In this document: in pieces, positions 47,401-58,257 of the stretch
Numbering within the stretch: the stretch's first letter is position 1
Layout: every line of letters begins with the position of its first letter
Source: Sinonovacula constricta
Lineage: Eukaryota > Mollusca > Bivalvia > Cardiida > Solecurtidae
Direction of reading: 5' to 3'
Length of the DNA: 64,000 bases
Assembly (NCBI GenBank): GCA_007844125.1
Contig: CM017564.1
Coordinates: 10,017,520 to 10,081,519 of the forward strand
Notes under the pieces: generated by a model
What the model saw: only the letters and a program-made list of their open reading frames with translations
Databases searched by the model: none
Told to the model about the DNA's origin: nothing
Translations under genes and position numbers: made by a program

Positions 47401-50400
47401 GTTGTAAAATTCTGCCATTTTTATGTATTTCATAGACATAGGGTTAAATATTCTTTATTGTCTCATGATATTAACATTGTTAAATGGCCACAGGAATTAT
47501 TATTTCTTAACATAAGTGTTTTGTGCTCATTTAAAAAAGGTTGAGAAAACCCCCGAGGTAAAAAATGTTGAGAAAATCCCCAAGATAAAAAGTGTTGAGA
47601 AAACCCACAAGATAAAAAATGTTGAGAAAACCCCCAAGATACAAAGTGTTGAGAAAACCCCCAAGGTAAAAAATGTTGAGAAAACCCCCAAGATAAAAAG
47701 TGTTGAGAAAACCCACAAGATAAAAAATGTTGAGAAAACCGCCAAGACAAAATCATCACAAAACAGATTAAAAAGGGAAACTTAATAAACTTATTTTTAT
47801 AAGCACATAATGTGAACAAGACTTATCAAAACAGCAGAAAAATTCAGCTATACATACTTGCTTGGTACAACTGCCGCAAGAAAGTCAGCCATTTTCCTTG
47901 CATCATCTTTCTTTGCATAATAAAAATCAAGGCCATCTACAAAGGAAAAGTATGGCAATAGTTTAATAATGTTTCGATAAATATTTAAAATTCAATTCCA
48001 TTGCATGCCTTTTAAAGTTGGTATCCAACATTCTAAACCATTTTTTATTATCAATCTGGCAACCATATAAGTTTAAAGGTCTACAGCTGACTGGCACATG
48101 CAAAATCTTCCAATTTTTAATTATACAGTTACTTTTTGACAAACATCTTTTTTTTAAGTGAGGAAGAAACCAGAAAAAAAGTCTAAAACCAGTGATACTC
48201 CAAAGATTAGCCAGGTCTCATTTGTGAAAGTTTTTGCCTGTGTTGCCTGTGTTGAAACTCGAAGCCATTAGAAAAGAGGCTGAAAAGAAGCATGAACATA
48301 CTACAAACTAGGTGAAATAATTGCCATACTGTGGCTATTGAAAGCAAACTTTTATTTTGTATTAACGATACAAAGGTGTGTGGTTTTTAAATGTAAGAGA
48401 AATGTAACTCAATCAATCAACAAAATCATTACAAAATACAATAATCAGGGAGTTGCGTAGTGGTAGTTGTCAACTTGAAACACCTTTGACTGCTAAGCTT
48501 CTCAGAGCGTGGGTTCGATTGCCATACAGGGTGAAGGACCTAATGTTCAAAGGTGTTCCAGCTGTCCTGCAATATGCTGGTGGTTCTACCTAGGGTTTTC
48601 CTCTACCAACATAGCTGGATGTCGCTACAATTTTTTACAATTTTTCACTGTGATGTATTTGGAAAAAATATACACAAAAAATACAATCAAAATATATAAA
48701 CATTGTCTTACTTTGTAGTAAACATGTCTGATCATTTTTTATGGGATAAGGGATTGTTAGATTTACAGCTGTTAATGCTTTGTTTCTGAGGCTGCGAATG
48801 CTTCAATATTCTATACCTTCTGCTGTTACAGCTAGGCTCTGCCACACTAAGTCTTCTGTGTTCAGTCTGCGTGGATTGTTTTTTAAAAAGAAAAATTCTC
48901 ACAATATTAAAAATAAAATTGAAATCTTACCATGGTGTGGTTTTATGTTGACTGTATTGGAGTGGGCATTGTGCTTCAGAATGAGCTGTTCCAGGTAGTA
49001 AAATGTCTTTTTGTGGTCAGTCTGCAAGCAATATTTAATAGAACTTTGTCAATAAAAAAAATCAACTGTTTTTCTGTGTTGATGTCCAACGCAACTCAGA
49101 CAGGGTGGCACAAGCCCAGCCCAAAAGCAGCTTTCAGTGGTAGAAATTCAATGGAAACCCAGAAGCTTAACTCATAATCAACAATACATGACAGCAATTT
49201 AATTTGGTTTCATTGGTGCTGGTTTTCTTGATGCTTAGAGCCATCCTCAGCCAATCTCTGTTGAGAGCTGGAGTCTGAATTGGTTGTAGATTACCGATCT
49301 CCTCTTATATGTTTTTTATTTACATCGCACTGACACAGTTATAGTCATAATGGGGATGCCCAGCTAACTATTGGTGGATGAAGATCCAAGACTGATGTCT
49401 GGGTAGAACCCCCAGTGCACCACAGGTTAGCTAGAAAATATTCTCATGTGAAAGTTTTCACCCCATCTGGGATGCAAACCCACACACTGAAGGGCTGAGG
49501 ATGTACAAGTGGCCGATCTAATCAAGGAGCCAAATGTGCCACTTCTTTTAATTTGTAAATTGGTATGTACGATTTTAATTGTAAAAATAAGACTACCTGA
49601 CAGTGAGATATTGAGAATTGTAAATCACGTACCTTTTGTCTAACCTGTACCACTGCCCGCCAGAAGTCCTTGGCCTCGACACGATGACAGTCATCGCACA
49701 TCTGATTGTTGACCACAAACTCTACGATGAACACCTGTTGCAGAACGGCACTGTTCAACACCTAAGATATAATGTGGAAAAATGTTAAAGGCATTGGAAC
49801 TTGTTTGTTTGTTTGTTTATTGGGTTTATCATCCCGCCAACAATATTTCAGTTATATGAAGATAGTATCCACTTGAAGCAGATATGGTGCTGCCTTCACT
49901 GTGTATAACATGCTGTGAACACCTGGCACGATACCACACCCAGTCATATTATCTTGACAGGGCCAACCAGTTGTGGAACTACCCTTATATCTGGTTGACC
50001 AATACCATTACCATTTTTAATGACATTGGTATGGCAAGGCCAGGGATCGAACCTGGGGCCTCCCATACCTGGAGCCGACACTCTATCGATTGTGCTACCA
50101 GGTCCGATACATTGAAACTTGGAATGCAGCTTTTTCTGGCATAGTAGGAAGTTAATGGCTTGAAGGAAGATAGTGGAGGTGACTTAGATCTACCCTGCTG
50201 GATACAGCCTCAGGCTGCAGTTCATTATCAGACTATAGATCAACTTATTTAATTGATAAAACAAACACCACCAAAAATAATTTTAAACAACACAGTGACT
50301 AAATATGATCATTATAGTCACGTCCAGCCTGCTTTGGAGGAAGAAGACCCCCAGATGTCTGATCTAATAAATTTGAGAAGATATTCAAATCATTTTGTAC

Positions 50401-53400
50401 TGCCATATATCCCATAATTCTCAACTTAACCCCTTATTGCTTGTACTGATTAAAATTGTCTGATAGATGAGTACCAGGTATATAGGGTTTGGAAGAAAAA
50501 TAAAGGAGTACTCTTCTTATCTGGGACTCCATAATTACTTTACCTCTTTCTGGACTGTCAGTTTCACCTTGACCCTCTGTGAATGCGGTTCTGTCCACAC
50601 AAAACCAGCATCAACCAGTCGTACCTGGGTAAGAAAACAATATGGTTAGTATGGCAACAGAGACTGTCAAGTCAAACTAAAGTGAAGTTAACACCTTTTT
50701 TCGTCCCTATAAGCAGTGAACATGCATGTCAACGGTTTGTGGTATATGAAGACAAGTTTTCTGAAAATGAACAAGAGCTGTCAGTAGTCATTACGCCCTA
50801 TTATTCTTAGTGCTGAATAGTAAAATGTACGTTAAACTAAAATAAAACCAACACAGAATATTTTAAGCTGAAAAAAGGGGCATAACTCTGCCAAAACAAG
50901 TTTAGGGTTACCTATCCTTATTTTGAATAAGTATTTCAAGTCTGAAGTTTTTTTGGTTGTTTTAGAAATGGACCTTAACAAAATGGGTAAACAGACACAC
51001 GTGAAAAGATCATGATAATAACTTTTATTCTTTAAAATGTAGAGCTAGGATTGACACTAGTAACAGAATAGTAAGTCAGTTACCAATATCTGACGCATGA
51101 AATCACTTGTAAACATTGTCATATTGTGAAAAAAAACTGTAAAAGTTAGCACAATATGTAACAGTTCCTAACAGATAGGTTTACTAAATATACATTATGT
51201 AGATAGATGGACTGTCTCAGGAGAGATAAAACTTCCAGGCTGATCTGGAGTAACTGTATAGAGGTTATGCTATTTAAGAGACATTTGTCTTACTCAACCA
51301 TGTGTATTTTAAGCTGTCACTGTCATAAATAGTATCTTTGTATCTACATGCTTTATATTAACGGAAAAAAAAGTCCTTGTAGCCTAGTTAATAGGGTGTG
51401 AGATCCAGATTCGGGAGGCCCCCGGTTTGAGTCTAGCGTATGACATATTAAACTTAAAGGGGGCGCCCTAGCATAGTAGTAGTCGGCGATTTGTAACTCC
51501 TCTAACTGTTTAACCTCTCACCGCGTGGGTTGGAGTCCAGGTAGGGGCGAAGGACTTAATGTGGGAAGGTCTTCCAGCTGACTTGCAGTGAGCCTGTGGC
51601 ACTACTCAGACATTTGTCTGGGGTCTTCCTCCACCAAATAGCTGGACGTCGCTATAATGATCATAATTGGTCGCTGCGATGTATTTCAAAAAACAAAAAC
51701 CAATTAAGTCATTGAGGATAGTAGTTGTATATCTCTCTTTTCAATACAAAGCTAGATTCACTTTTGGTAGAAACGATTTAAGGTTATTATGTGTCAGTCC
51801 TGGTGTGGTATCATATCAGATGTTCACACCATGCTATACATGGTCACAGCAGCAATATATCTGCTTCACAAGGAAACTCTGTTAGAATAACTGAAAGATT
51901 GTTAGTGGGATGATAATATCAGCAAACAAAACAACCCATCACCTAAACAGATATAAGTTACCTTGTTGAGGCCTTTCAGTTTCTTCAGACACACAGAAAG
52001 TAGTTCTCTCGACTCAAGAGAAGCTGTCACCCAATGATCAGGAGGCTGGAGGTACCTGCACATCAATAAAGATACATTTATACATCAGTAACATACACAG
52101 AGTCTTTCTTGCCTTGATAAAACGTGGCAAGCAGGGAATGTATTTAGTCAATTTTAATTATTGCTTTTATTCTGTCATATTTCATGAAGAAAAAGTAAAC
52201 TTCAAATTATGCCTGACCCGCTGCACCCACCACTAGCCCAACCCTGTATCCTTATTCAAAACACAAACAAAGCAGCTCATGAAATAATTTAAAAAGTATA
52301 TTCTTTATATTTTTTAACCCTTAACTTGCTTGACACCATTCATTTCATTAACATAAAATACAGCCAAAACTAAGAGTGTTTCCAGTAAAGTGGTAATCAG
52401 TGATTGTCATTGTGCCTGTGCAAGTTTATATGAAAACAAAGCACAAACAAACCTTTCACATTTACGACAGAAATACAGGACACTCTGTTTGGGTATGCCC
52501 TCTGTGATGTCAACCTCGGCTCTCAGACACGCGACACACATGTTGGTTGCATTGGGTTCAATCTGTACCCCACACTGGCAACACAAGCTGTAAAAAATAA
52601 AATGCATCTTGTAGAGGTGATGCATCTTTTAGCAGGGATGCAAAGCACTAGACTACTGACTAGATAGGAAGAATAAATCTTATTTTGTGTTGCCATATAT
52701 TCTATATCTCAACCATACCTTATATTGTAAGCATTCATTGAAATTGTCATATAGAGACGAGTCTAATGATTGTTTATTGGGTTTATCGTCCCACCAACAG
52801 ATAAAGTGCTGTATTCACTGTATATACCATGTTGTGAACACCTGGTATGATACCATACCCAGTCACATTATCCTGATACCGGGCCAACCAGTCGTAGAAC
52901 AACCCTTACATTTGCTTGAGTTAGCAAGGTAGCTATATCACTACAATTTTTAACGACTTTGGTATGTCGCGGCCCAAGATCGAACCCGGGGCCTGTTGTA
53001 CCTGGAGACCATGCTTTACCGATTCGCTAGCAGGTCCAGTTTTGATTCTCATGAGTATCAGGTATGTATGGTTGGCAGGAGAAATAGCGGATTAGCAGGA
53101 GCTGCACTGCTTCTTCAGTGACAGACTGCTTCAAATGGAGCCAATTTTATTATAAAAGGCTCACCTAAAAATAATTTTATAATTTTAAGTAAATGTTTTA
53201 ATATAATACCCTTCTGTCATAAATACAGATACCAATTTCTACAATTTTGTCACATGTAAACAAACTCACCCCACCCCTCTTAAAGTCATTAATAACACGA
53301 ATTATCACAACTACGATACTTTAAAATAAAGATACATAGTAAATAGGTTAATAATATCGCTTTTTACATCATTGTCACCGGTTCGCTGGCTATCAATGGA

Positions 53401-53411
53401 GCGCACTCCAT
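41426..53411 (-). CDS. NMD3: 60S ribosomal export protein NMD3, complete (15 coding exons, 507 aa)
   Basis: NMD3 is the nuclear export adaptor that binds pre-60S subunits and recruits the exportin CRM1. Coding exons (high to low): 53411-53368, 52587-52453, 52055-51962, 50624-50544, 49761-49633, 49021-48931, 47936-47858, 46996-46900, 45758-45641, 45187-45042, 44254-44139, 43393-43321, 42625-42513, 42117-42047, 41562-41426. The sum is 1524 nt with every phase matching; human NMD3 is of similar length (about 503). Visible landmarks are the zinc-binding Cys pairs CCQC (17-20), CVAC (32-35), CRKC (55-58) and CDDC (140-143), with QMCDDCHRVEAKDFWRAV between domains. A basic stretch KRKRHRRRKWK (411-421) fits the nuclear localisation signal. 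The acidic C-terminus with ISLQEMLDDLHI (482-493) fits a leucine-rich nuclear export signal. The start ATG at 53411 gives a 15-residue lead before LCCQCG, as in animals. The introns carry many SINEs. Confidence 0.97.
41668..41925 (-). mobile_element. SINE-C body joined to a SINE-A-like head, in the last NMD3 intron
   Basis: The body matches the other SINE-C copies up to CTTTGGTTTGACTCGG. The right end reads CGTGCTACCAGGTCTG, which is the SINE-A head. This is either a chimera or a small deletion joining two elements. Confidence 0.72.
42345..42445 (-). mobile_element. SINE-B head fragment in an NMD3 intron
   Basis: GTTGAGAGGTTAAGCAGTG and CCACCACACCACAGGTCCCC. It ends about 70 bp from the donor of exon 42625-42513. 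Confidence 0.6.
43535..43838 (-). mobile_element. SINE-A, full copy in an NMD3 intron
   Basis: Antisense to the window strand; runs from GTTTGTTTATTGGGTTT to the head GCGCTACCAGGTCCGG. B-box intact (GGTTCGATCC on the minus strand). It lacks a short stretch after GGCCAACCAG found in other copies. Confidence 0.9.
44265..44517. repeat. Imperfect (ATC)n stretch in an NMD3 intron
   Basis: It begins about 10 bp upstream of the acceptor of the exon at 44254-44139, in the polypyrimidine/branch-point zone on the minus strand. Confidence 0.85.
44620..44848 (-). mobile_element. SINE-B copy in an NMD3 intron
   Basis: GATGTCCGGCTAATTTTTC to GCTCGACCATTGGCGCC. Its head end seeds the tandem duplication at 44833-45102. 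Confidence 0.85.
44833..45102. repeat. Tandem duplication across an NMD3 exon/intron border
   Basis: Unit 44833-44971 and unit 44972-45102 share CCATTGGCGCCTCC through GTCTACTTG. The second unit contains the 3' half of NMD3 exon 45187-45042 plus its donor. The first unit is a copy of that half exon with its own intact-looking donor (GTAATT, about 44968/44967) and an 8-bp insertion next to it. The copy has no acceptor of its own. Confidence 0.93.
45345..45620 (-). mobile_element. SINE-A, decayed copy in an NMD3 intron
   Basis: GGGTTTATCGACCCTCCAAC through the body to a decayed head. Ends about 20 bp from the donor of exon 45758-45641. Confidence 0.8.
45885..46040 (-). mobile_element. SINE-B, decayed copy in an NMD3 intron
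   Basis: GCCCAGCCATTATTAGTGG and CACGAGATAAATGTC. Rather weak match. Confidence 0.55.
46070..46392 (-). mobile_element. SINE-A copy in an NMD3 intron
   Basis: Nearly full length. The head carries a local duplication of GGATCGAGCCCAGGATCG. Confidence 0.88.
46497..46860. repeat. Purine-rich tract in an NMD3 intron
   Basis: The plus strand is dominated by GAAA, GAGA and AAAT words, so the NMD3 transcript is pyrimidine-rich here. It starts about 40 bp after the donor of exon 46996-46900 and keeps that exon's frame open. Confidence 0.8.
47540..47755. repeat. 27-bp tandem repeat, 8 copies, in an NMD3 intron
   Basis: The unit is GTTGAGAAAACCC then CCAAGATAAAAAAT. Units alternate between AAAAAT and AAAAGT endings, giving a 54-bp superperiod. 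The plus frame reads VEKTPKIKN/S. It ends about 100 bp from the NMD3 exon at 47936-47858. Confidence 0.95.
48440..48660 (+). mobile_element. SINE-B copy in an NMD3 intron
   Basis: Head GTTGCGTAGTGGTAGTTG, B-box GGTTCGATTGCC, 3' part CATAGCTGGATGTCGCTAC. Confidence 0.85.
49310..49548 (-). mobile_element. SINE-B copy in an NMD3 intron
   Basis: GATGCCCAGCTAACTATTGG through GTGAAAGTTTTCACCCC to the head. It lies about 85 bp from the donor of exon 49761-49633. Confidence 0.83.
49803..50106 (-). mobile_element. SINE-A copy in an NMD3 intron
   Basis: Starts in GTTTGTTTGTTTATTGGG and ends in GTGCTACCAGGTCCG. A few internal deletions around 49963 and 50000. Confidence 0.9.
50295..50375 (-). mobile_element. 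SINE-B 3' fragment
   Basis: CACGTCCAGCCTGCTTTGG and GAAGACCCCCAGATGTCTG only. Confidence 0.7.
50385..50535. repeat. Dispersed repeat F, copy 2 (inverted, NMD3 intron)
   Basis: CCATATATCCCATAATTCTC and CTTCTTATCTGGGACTCC. Ends next to the donor of exon 50624-50544. Confidence 0.75.
51455..51690 (+). mobile_element. SINE-B, best copy
   Basis: A second tRNA-related family. The head has GCATAGTAGTAGTCGGCG and a B-box-like GGTTGGAGTCC. The body has GAAGGACTTAATGTGGGAAG and CATTTGTCTGGGGTCTTCC; the 3' part has TAGCTGGACGTCGCTATAAT. It could belong to a V-SINE type known from molluscs (RUDI-like), but that needs a database comparison. It lies in an NMD3 intron. Confidence 0.85.
51790..51940 (+). 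mobile_element. SINE-A, decayed body fragment
   Basis: GTCAGTCCTGGTGTGGTATC to GTGGGATGATAAT. A possible separate head sits near 51375-51450. Confidence 0.7.
52768..53042 (-). mobile_element. SINE-A copy in NMD3 intron 1
   Basis: Internal deletion between the ACCAACAG and ATAAAGTGCTG blocks; the head has lost part of its A-box. Confidence 0.87.
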
Positions 53412-53463
53412 TCTTCTGCTTTTTCCTTAGAACGTTTAATTTGACAGCTTGCACAATCAACTA

Positions 53464-53492
53464 CACGTGTTGTGACGTCACTTTACCGGAAA
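53464..53492 (-). promoter_or_regulatory. NMD3 proximal promoter motifs (E-box, CRE, ETS-like)
   Basis: Within 82 bp upstream of the NMD3 ATG lie CACGTG (53464-53469), the full palindromic CRE TGACGTCA (53473-53480) and ACCGGAAA (53485-53492), an ETS/GABP-like core. Such tightly packed motifs are usual in promoters of housekeeping ribosome-biogenesis genes. Function is inferred from position and motif only. Confidence 0.5.
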
Positions 53493-53872
53493 CTGGCGGA
53501 AATTGTCGGAGTTGCCAACTGGCATAATGTGCGGGAACGTTCCAGGTTTATTTAACGGAGTTTTAGCGAGTTTTTGTAAACAACAACAAACAAAAAATGG
53601 AAAATCAACCATATGTGGTTATTTCTATCTACTCTCAAGTACTAATGAAAAAAACATTAAAGATAGCTACAAATGTGAACACCAGTAAAATAATTATATA
53701 TTTTCTGTTGAAATATAATCATTATCGTGCACATTTTGGTCGTAGGACTATTTTGTTAAAAACTTTCGATGTGCCCTAACTACAAGATGGCACTCTTAGA
53801 CCTTCAAATGCCAATATTAGTAAATATTGAATAGCGTCAATGCCGGGAGTCGCATGAATCTTGCGATATATA

Positions 53873-53979
53873 GAGAATTTTAAAGCTACGAGTATAATGA
53901 TAAAGATCAATAGAGTTCATTGGCGCCGCTTTTGAGAGCGGTTCCTCTTATGGAAGGCAATTTTTTCATGGGGACAATA
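53873..53979. repeat. Left direct repeat flanking repeat X copy 4
   Basis: GAGAATTTTAAAGCTACGAG through TTCATTGGCGCCGC to GGCAATTTTTTCATGGG. Matches 54346-54452. Confidence 0.9.
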
Positions 53980-54345
53980 GATAGTTTCCACATCAGTGAA
54001 GATCCCTTATCTTGGCAGCCATCTTTGATGGCAACTTCAAGGGATTTTCAGATGAATTGTATATATGCGTATTTTTTTTTTATTTTTTATTTTTTTGTAA
54101 TTTCTTCATTTGTTGTCCTAACATTAAAAGCTATACACCATTGGAAAGATCTTGAAATTCATATTTTTAGAAGGCAATATTTTCAAAATTGATAAATGCA
54201 CAAAGAATAAATACTCAGAAATAAATAAACTTATTGGCTCATCCTTAAACAAAATTAACAGTGTAACTTTCTTGGTTGTATTTTGTTTACCTTTAAAATT
54301 ATCAAAATATAGTTTTTATATTTAAAATACTTCATAAAAGCTGAA
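53980..54345 (-). repeat. Repeat X, copy 4, inverted, between direct repeats upstream of NMD3
   Basis: AGTTTCCACATCAGTGAAG, GGCAGCCATCTTTGATGG and GAAAGATCTTGAAATTC. It is truncated on its far side and bracketed by 107-bp direct repeats. Confidence 0.85.
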
Positions 54346-54452
54346 AGAGAATTTTAAAGCTACGAGTATAATTACAAGGATCAATAGAGTTCATTGGCGC
54401 CGCTCTTGAGAGTGGTGCCTTTTATGGAAGGCAATTTTTTTATGGGAACAAG
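54346..54452. repeat. Right direct repeat flanking repeat X copy 4
   Basis: Same sequence as 53873-53979 with about 10 differences. Confidence 0.9.
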
Positions 54453-55741
54453 AGTGTAGCGGGCAAAAACAGGAAATCGCAGCTGTTATGTGAGGCCTTT
54501 TTCAGAGAAAGAAATGAGTATTCCGTTTTTTTGACATTGTTGCTTGCAACAATAATGTGTAGCTTACAATTATAAAAGTAGCAGTCATTTATAGGAATTC
54601 GCAGCTCTTTGGCGGAGTATTGTTTAACAAAAGAAACCGAGTAAACCGAAGTTAGCAATGCAGCTTGTAAATACAGATGTAGCAAAGACGAAGGTAAACA
54701 CAGTAGCAAATACTATACTTCCCATAGAGTTCGTCACTGTCAAATGTTTATGTAATTAATCAACAGTGTAAGAGAGTGTTTAGTTCAAAGGATAGTCATC
54801 TTCTTGTTTAAGCGCATGCTCTCTACGGCGCCTTGGATGTCGCACATCCGTGCTCTTTCTTGTAAATAGCTTAGTTGAAAATTTGTTATGTAGTCACCAG
54901 AATGGGAAACATTCGTGAAATGAAAATTGTGTCCATTGTTCGATAATATCCGAAATAGTTCAAAGAGTATATAGTTTTTAAATTTTCAAATTATATTTGA
55001 AATCCGCGGACTTTATCGCATATTCTTTTGGCGATAGTTTCTTTAAAGAGAAATTTCAGGACACAATATGGCCACTGTATTTTCAGATACACGTCTTAAA
55101 TCTCTGAGGACACTTTAACCATGTTAAATTGAGGAGAAAATTACAACTTAACTTTTTGAAAATTATTTTAACAGATATGAAATTTGCAACTTTGCATCCA
55201 GTCATAATGGTTGTTGAATACGAGCCTTCTGTACAAAAATATAAATAAATGAATTAAAAATAAATAGAAAAAGATAAATTTTCAACAGAAGTGCATAAGG
55301 GACATAGAGTATACACACTATTTGTCATCATGAGAAATTATGTATTATTAAAGCGTTGAAAGTGCTCAATTATTCACTGCTTTAGAAAAGTAGTCACATT
55401 CGAGACAACGAAAACGGTGTCTTACAAAGTTTGTGATGTCCTACTTCTTATAGTGTTAATTACCTTTCCAATAACGGTTTTAGCATACAAACAAGAAGCC
55501 ATGTATAATATGTTCCACTTCATCCCATCCCAGCCCCTAAACCCCCAACCGCTCCGCCTCCTTTGATGGACACTGGACTTTGGTTCCTCAATTCCATCTT
55601 CACATGAACAGGATGCTACAACCATTTACTCTTCTTCATCATGTTTTTTTTTTTCTTGATTCAAAGTTAATTTCACTTATAATCAACCATTGGTGTGTAG
55701 TTTTTATAATCGAAATGATGCCCATTTCTTTTCTAAACACT
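54453..55741. other. NMD3-MTHFSD spacer, nothing recognised
   Basis: No exon-like segment. ORFs at 54440-54709 and 55422-55625 look incidental. Confidence 0.55.
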
Positions 55742-56020
55742 ATGGGTAATAGCTTAGGTGGTAGAGCGTCGGCTTGCGGATCGGGAGGTCGTGGGTTCGA
55801 ACCCCGACCGGGTCAAACCAAAGACTTTAAAGTTGGTAGTAGTTGCTTCCCTCCTAACGCTCGGTGCTAATGGGACAGCATTACGCCTGACTTGTCGGTG
55901 TCAGTATAATGGACCGGCCGGGTTCAGTCCCTGGGCACCTCATAAGTGCCCATGTGCTATAATGATAGAAATGTCGCTGCGCAGTATAGGCAAAAATGCC
56001 GGCAAATCCCTAACCCCTAT
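55742..56020 (+). mobile_element. SINE-C, full copy with intact tRNA-like head
   Basis: A third family. Head AGCTTAGGTGGTAGAGCG (A-box) and GGTTCGAACCCC (B-box). Body GCTTCCCTCCTAACGCTCGG and ATAATGATAGAAATGTCGC. No matching acceptor stem follows the B-box, so it is not a tRNA gene. Confidence 0.88.
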
Positions 56021-56129
56021 GTGGACATTATTATTCAATGACGTCACTACTTTCGTCATAACTGATCAAAGTAAACATCAGCGCTGGGACATTTTGTATT
56101 CAAATAGATCGGGTTTCTTTTCATTGCTT

Positions 56130-56370
56130 GCATTTGAGAAACCCACAAGGAAGTGCGAGATTAGAGCTCTGTAAAACCGGTTTAAGCACCCCATTCGGCT
56201 GACTGACCGTTCCAAGGCGGTAACTGTCGGGTTTGCTCTTTTCGTTAAATGACTCATCACATTTGTTCTTGCTTTTCACTTGGCTTGCATGTGAAATACA
56301 CATGTCCTGTGCCTTTTCGGAGTTTGGTATATGTTGCATTGCTCATATGACTTTTCATATATTCGTATCC
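56130..56370. repeat. Dispersed repeat G, copy 2
   Basis: AGAGCTCTGTAAAACCGG, CTGACCGTTCCAAGGCGG, TTGGCTTGCATGTGAAA. Confidence 0.75.
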
Positions 56371-56374
56371 AAAT

Positions 56375-57599
56375 GGTAATGAACGTCGTTAGAAGTAAAA
56401 ACGTGCCCTAAAAGGTGTTGGAAAGAAAAAAATAAGGCCTAACTAATTTCGCATTAAAGTAACCACGCCTAAAAGATAGGTGAAATCTTGATTTATATGT
56501 CTAGTCACCTGAAAGGATTTGGTCTTTCTGCAAAAATATCAACGGATGGTGGGTCATTGTCATATGCGTTGTTTGTTGGGAGCGTCTTTGTGAGGGGTGG
56601 CTATGTGGGTAGGTGTATGAATGATGGCGATGTGGTTTTGTTTCCCCTCGATTTTCACCGTATTGTATTTGGCGAGCACCGGAAGTCGCATTCGAATAAT
56701 CGTCGGCCCTGTTCGTACATGTACACCGGGATTCGTACGTGCTTCGGTCTTCCTTTATCGTAAAGTAGCTCTTGCACATTTAAAGAAAGTTAAGTCGCCA
56801 CTTAGAAATAACGCAATCAAATAATAAAAATGGCTTATTTTGAACAATTCATTGATTAATTTTCAGCTATGCCATTAAGCAACGTGTTATGACAACAGCT
56901 TATGTATAATGGTCTTTGGGGATTGGCTGCCATCTTGTCGGGGCTACTCCCCCTCCCCCCTCCCCTCCATTACCTCCGAGGCCTATTTCTGAAAGTAAAA
57001 TAGCAGAGGTGATTCGAATGAGTCTTCAAGCAAGGAGGCTAATAAAATGTTTTCGCAGATTATTATCACATATGTACTGAGAAGATTTCTAAAAGAATGT
57101 TAACAATCCAATCTATCTTGTATTTTCTAAGAAGCTTATATGTATAATTTAACAATTTATAAGATATAGTTAAACACTAGATCACAGATCTGAAACGATT
57201 AACTAATGTTTTAAATATCATCATACCGTTTTTTTCTTATTTTCTACCTATCTTGGACTTTTAAACTCCTCAAAGAATAATTGACTATATCACTCTATAC
57301 TGCCTTCGTTGTTTGATGATGGTTATTACTTAACCTGGTAATGTTGGTATGTATTCTTTCAATAATGATTAATAAATGTAAAAAATAAATCACAAATATT
57401 CGTCGTATGTTAAAATTTATAGTCTTAAACTCAATATAAAGGAAAATAAAACACAGACAACAGCACCGCCGCCCCCACCCCCCTTCCCCGCCCTTTATTT
57501 TGCTATAGCGGAGATAAGTAGAGCTTTAATAACGTTTCAAAAACAGAAAGAACGTAGAACAGAACGAAACCAGAAGCTCGGCGATGACGGAAATAACCG
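56375..57599. other. Upstream region of MTHFSD
   Basis: CpG-containing GC-richer patches at 56560-56760 and 57460-57600. C-runs at 56940 and 57475. May hold promoter elements; none is assigned. Confidence 0.45.
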
Positions 57600-57715
57600 A
57601 ACAGTGTCACGAAGTATAACGAATAGGAGCACGCTCTCCTATTCGGAGGTTCAAACGGTCACAACTGACACCTCGCCTTGAGAAAGCGAATCACCCCAAA
57701 CTTTTTATTTTTTAG
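57600..57715 (+). other. Probable non-coding first exon (5' UTR) of MTHFSD
   Basis: MTHFSD exon 1 begins at an acceptor (58821/58822), so an upstream exon must exist. The best donor is TTTTAG|GTAAGAC at 57715/57716, preceded by locally CpG-richer sequence. It contains a perfect 10-bp hairpin at 57620-57645. The transcription start is unknown; the left boundary is nominal. Confidence 0.4.
57620..57645 (+). promoter_or_regulatory. Perfect 10-bp hairpin in the probable MTHFSD 5' UTR
   Basis: CGAATAGGAG, loop CACGCT, CTCCTATTCG. The stem is fully paired and lies 70 bp before the donor of the presumed first exon. Confidence 0.6.
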
Positions 57716-58257
57716 GTAAGACAAAACTGGGTGCCTATTTCGTTAACACTTGAAATAATTGTCTAATATTAAAGATAGGGGATGTATGTTACATGTTGAC
57801 ATGCTTTCGTTTCTTTGCATTGTTGCATTTTCCGTATTTCTTTGGGAAATCAGACGCCGGTCGAAGCGCGTGCTCCATGCCTTCATTCGCAACACACCTC
57901 CAAACAAAGTCAAAATTAAAAGTTATCATCCTGTGAAGTAAATGGTACCTTTTCAGCTATTATTTAATCTTAACATAAGAAAAAGCGTACAGGGTCTTAA
58001 ATTACAATTTAATAGTTATTCTGTAGCCTAAAATAGTAGTTTGTACTTGTCTTAAAATAGAATTGAAAATGAAATAAATCTTAGTGCATGTTTTTCAATT
58101 GGTATTTTTATGTTTATGTAACTTGTCTTTATTTTCTGCAATATCTAACATTTATCTGTAAGATTATCATTTTCTTATCTGCAAAGAATTGTTTGTGCAG
58201 GTAGGTTGGAGCCCAAAGCCAGAGATGGACTTAAAATTGCAGTCAGGTAACAGAAAT

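Noticed and set aside
55745..55815. tRNA gene call on the SINE-C head
   Set aside because: A and B boxes are good but the acceptor stem does not pair, and the same sequence heads other SINE-C copies.
57759..57941. 60-codon ORF as a coding exon of MTHFSD
   Set aside because: Located after the GTAAG donor in the first intron, out of context and without family similarity.
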